Shown: one piece after another, positions 50,896-52,464 of the stretch
How positions within the stretch are numbered: the first letter of the stretch is position 1
Layout of the letters: each line of letters opens with the position of its first letter
NCBI GenBank assembly: GCA_020831585.1
Contig: JAFIGE010000016.1
Span: 1-52,464 of the forward strand
DNA: 52,464 nt
Origin: Opitutales bacterium
Lineage (GTDB): Bacteria; Verrucomicrobiota; Verrucomicrobiia; Opitutales; Oceanipulchritudinaceae
Direction: 5' to 3'
The notes under the pieces: model-generated
Seen by the model: only the letters and a program-made list of their open reading frames with translations
Databases searched by the model: none
What the model was told of the DNA's origin: nothing
Position numbers and translations under genes: made by a program

Positions 50896-51711
50896 TCATG
50901 AAGCCATCAGTTTGTTTCGCTCCATCCACCCTTTTAAACATTCCGCAAATGCCTCCGGGCGGTCAAAGTGGACATTGTGACCGGCTTCCGCGATTGTTTC
51001 GAGAACAGCATGGGGAAAGATTTCGCGGATACGCGGAAAGTCGTCTGCGGAGACAAAGCGCGAGCGCCCCCCCCTCACAAAAAGCGTGGGGCCTGCAAAA
51101 CGGTCTGGCGGACAAACGCCCTCGCGAAAGAGCTGCGGGAGAGCGGCCTGCAGAGCTTCCAGGTTCACCGCCCAGACAAAGGCCTTGGACGCTGGATCAC
51201 GGACGAGGTTCGTTGTGAGAAACTTCCGGAAGGCCCAGTCGGGAATATCCGAAGCGAGCCGTTCTTCGGCCTCACCGCGCGAGGCGAGGGTGGTCAGGTC
51301 GAGCGCCCGCAGAACAGCAAACTCGTGTTCCCAGCGTGGCGGATAGGCCTTTGGAGAGATATCCACAACGACCAGCCCCGCCACCGATTCCGGATGATCG
51401 ACCGTGTACCGCATGGCCACCTTTCCGCCCATGCTGTGCCCCATCAGAAGCGGTTGACTTATGGCCTCCCGGGCCAGAAAAGCCCCCAGATCACGCGCCA
51501 TCACAGGATAGCTCATCTCGGGACTGTGCCCGCTGGCCCCGTGGTTGCGCAAATCAAGCGTCCACACGGCGAAGTACTCACTGAGTTGCCGGGCCATGGA
51601 TGCCCAGTTACGCCGGGAACCGAGCATGCCGTGCATAACCACGAGGGCGGGGCGGTCGCGGTCGCCCAACAGCTCAGCGTGAAGCGGTATGGTCTCAGGG
51701 TTGGCGTTCAA
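50896..51711 (-). CDS. Alpha/beta hydrolase (YbfF-like esterase)
   Basis: A 271-residue hydrolase. LHAELLGDRDRPALVVMHGMLGSRRNWASM (oxyanion-hole HGxxG), VWTLDLRNHGASGHSPEMSY, the nucleophile elbow MGHSMGGKVAMRY (GHSMGG), VSADDFPRIREIFPHA and the final His in ETIAEAGHNVHFDRPEAF complete the Ser-Asp-His pattern. Similar to E. coli YbfF-type thioesterases/esterases. The start is uncertain: no ATG fits, and TTG 51711 is the best position just before the conserved NPETIPLHAELLG; the open frame continues far upstream through the preceding gene. Probably co-transcribed with the gene at 51761-52321. Confidence 0.85.
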   Translation of the reverse strand: MNANPETIPLHAELLGDRDRPALVVMHGMLGSRRNWASMARQLSEYFAVWTLDLRNHGASGHSPEMSYPVMARDLGAFLAREAISQPLLMGHSMGGKVAMRYTVDHPESVAGLVVVDISPKAYPPRWEHEFAVLRALDLTTLASRGEAEERLASDIPDWAFRKFLTTNLVRDPASKAFVWAVNLEALQAALPQLFREGVCPPDRFAGPTLFVRGGRSRFVSADDFPRIREIFPHAVLETIAEAGHNVHFDRPEAFAECLKGWMERNKLMAS

Positions 51712-51760
51712 CGGCGGAAAAGGTCGGCAAAAGGGGTGGAACGAAGAGCCCGAGCGCAGC

Positions 51761-52321
51761 TCATCGCTCTGAACGCCCTGCCCGTTGGCGCGGGACCGCA
51801 CCCGGCTCAACGGAGTGATTTCGGCGAAAAACATAGCGGTTGAAATCCTGCATGGAGAGCTCTTCGAGAGCAATGCCCACAGCTTCTTCGCGAAAGGGCA
51901 TACGCACCACCGGTCGGTCATCAAGCAACCGCGCGCGGTTGTGGGTTCCCCAGCGAGGGTGAACATCAGGTGCCCGTGCACCACCCGGCGACCACTTTTG
52001 GGCAATCTCCACAGGCACGCGGCTATCGGTTGCCGCTGACACCGGAGGCTCCACAAACCGGGGCACGCCCTCCCAGCGGGCCGGCGGGGCGGGCGTTTCG
52101 TCGATCACGCGGGCTGTCGGTGCCGTCCAACGGGCTTGTGGAGCGGCAGGTTGATCACCCGCGCGCCTTACGGAAGCGGACGGCGCCGGCTGGCTCGCGG
52201 GCGTCCGCGAGGGAGCCGGCTCAATGACCCGATCAACCGCAACAGGCAGAGCATCGCCCCATCCCATCGGCATCCAAATGAACAGGGCGAAGGAGCAAAG
52301 AAAAACGGGAGTCCGACGCAT
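51761..52321 (-). CDS. Exported protein of unknown function
   Basis: A 186-residue protein with a signal peptide (TPVFLCSFALFIWMPMGWGDALP), a Pro/Ala/Arg-rich central region (about 35-105) and a C-terminal part with DRPVVRMPFREEAVGIALEELSMQDFNRYVFRRNHS. No family recognised. Its stop is about 50 nt before the best start of the alpha/beta hydrolase on the same strand, so the two may be co-transcribed. Confidence 0.7.
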   Translation of the reverse strand: MRRTPVFLCSFALFIWMPMGWGDALPVAVDRVIEPAPSRTPASQPAPSASVRRAGDQPAAPQARWTAPTARVIDETPAPPARWEGVPRFVEPPVSAATDSRVPVEIAQKWSPGGARAPDVHPRWGTHNRARLLDDRPVVRMPFREEAVGIALEELSMQDFNRYVFRRNHSVEPGAVPRQRAGRSER

Positions 52322-52399
52322 CTTCGGAATCCTCTGTGAAACGGAGACGGCGTAAAGAAGATTCAGTCCACCGAAGCGCCGATCTCCGCTCGAAGGCCC

Positions 52400-52464
52400 T
52401 TACAAATTTTGCAAATCGCGCAAGGCATAGAGGTCCTCCCAGTCCCCCCCGCGCAATGGCGGCG
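52400..52464 (-). CDS. C-terminal end of a fourth RAYT-like gene, cut by window edge
   Basis: The minus-strand frame from the window edge to the TAA at 52402-52400 reads PPLRGGDWEDLYALRDLQNL. This closely matches the C-terminus of the RAYT at 25623-26597 (MRGGDWEGLTSLRDLRKDS). The rest of the gene lies beyond the window. Confidence 0.75.
   Translation of the reverse strand, partial: PPLRGGDWEDLYALRDLQNL

Overview
The window looks like a chromosomal segment of a GC-rich member of the Verrucomicrobiota, probably an Opitutae relative. The taxonomic clues are indirect: a XylR-type AraC regulator with a periplasmic-binding-like sensor beside a PEP-CTERM protein, several REP-associated tyrosine transposase (RAYT) genes, a metal-only (class Ic-like) ribonucleotide reductase R2 of the kind best known from Chlamydiae, and frequent GTG/TTG starts without clear Shine-Dalgarno sites. 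There is no phage, plasmid, CRISPR or classical insertion sequence. Most of it is housekeeping chromosome with small accessory patches.

Layout. 0-3.3 kb: AraC/XylR regulator divergent from a PEP-CTERM surface protein, then an inositol-monophosphatase-family (HisN-like) enzyme. 3.3-9.9 kb: DEDDh exonuclease, UppP, a TolQ-TolR-TolA/TonB-like energy-transducing operon, an acetyl-CoA hydrolase/CoA-transferase and a GluR0-like ligand-gated K+ channel. 10-12.2 kb: glyoxalase-fold protein, a DUF486 membrane protein broken by a 5-bp tandem duplication, nadD and rsfS. 12.4-16.5 kb: a System II cytochrome c maturation operon (lipoprotein, small membrane protein, ResB, CcsA). 16.5-20 kb: YchF, RAYT-1, tRNA-Arg(TCT), rplM-rpsI and a strong terminator. 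20-25.5 kb: argC-argJ-argB-argD-argF, a nearly complete arginine operon with the acetyl-recycling ArgJ. 25.6-28.1 kb: RAYT-2 and xylA. 28.3-30.6 kb: two roadblock/LC7-like proteins followed by a degenerate receiver plus NtrC-like AAA+ protein. 30.6-35.4 kb: nrdB-nrdA behind a pair of NrdR-box-like sites. 35.8-37.7 kb: ParB-like protein and an NrdG2-type radical-SAM activase. 37.9-47 kb: DsbD/ScsB-like reductase, a long TPR protein, RAYT-3 and an envelope-associated operon of TPR and proline-rich exported proteins. 47-52.4 kb: FMN reductase, a DapF homologue lacking both catalytic cysteines, an ACT protein, a very unusual SDR fused to an Arg/Asp-rich repeat and a histone-H1-like tail, an alpha/beta hydrolase, a secreted protein and the C-terminal end of a fourth RAYT cut by the window edge.

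The most interesting accessory material is: (i) the roadblock/roadblock/degenerate-NtrC cassette, which looks like an uncharacterised signalling module built from non-catalytic parts; (ii) the SDR pseudoenzyme with a nucleic-acid-binding-like tail; (iii) the DapF homologue without catalytic cysteines; (iv) the R2 subunit with Leu at the radical tyrosine site; and (v) the RAYT family, with dispersed AT-rich intergenic motifs nearby. All functional statements are from reading the sequence; no database search was run.
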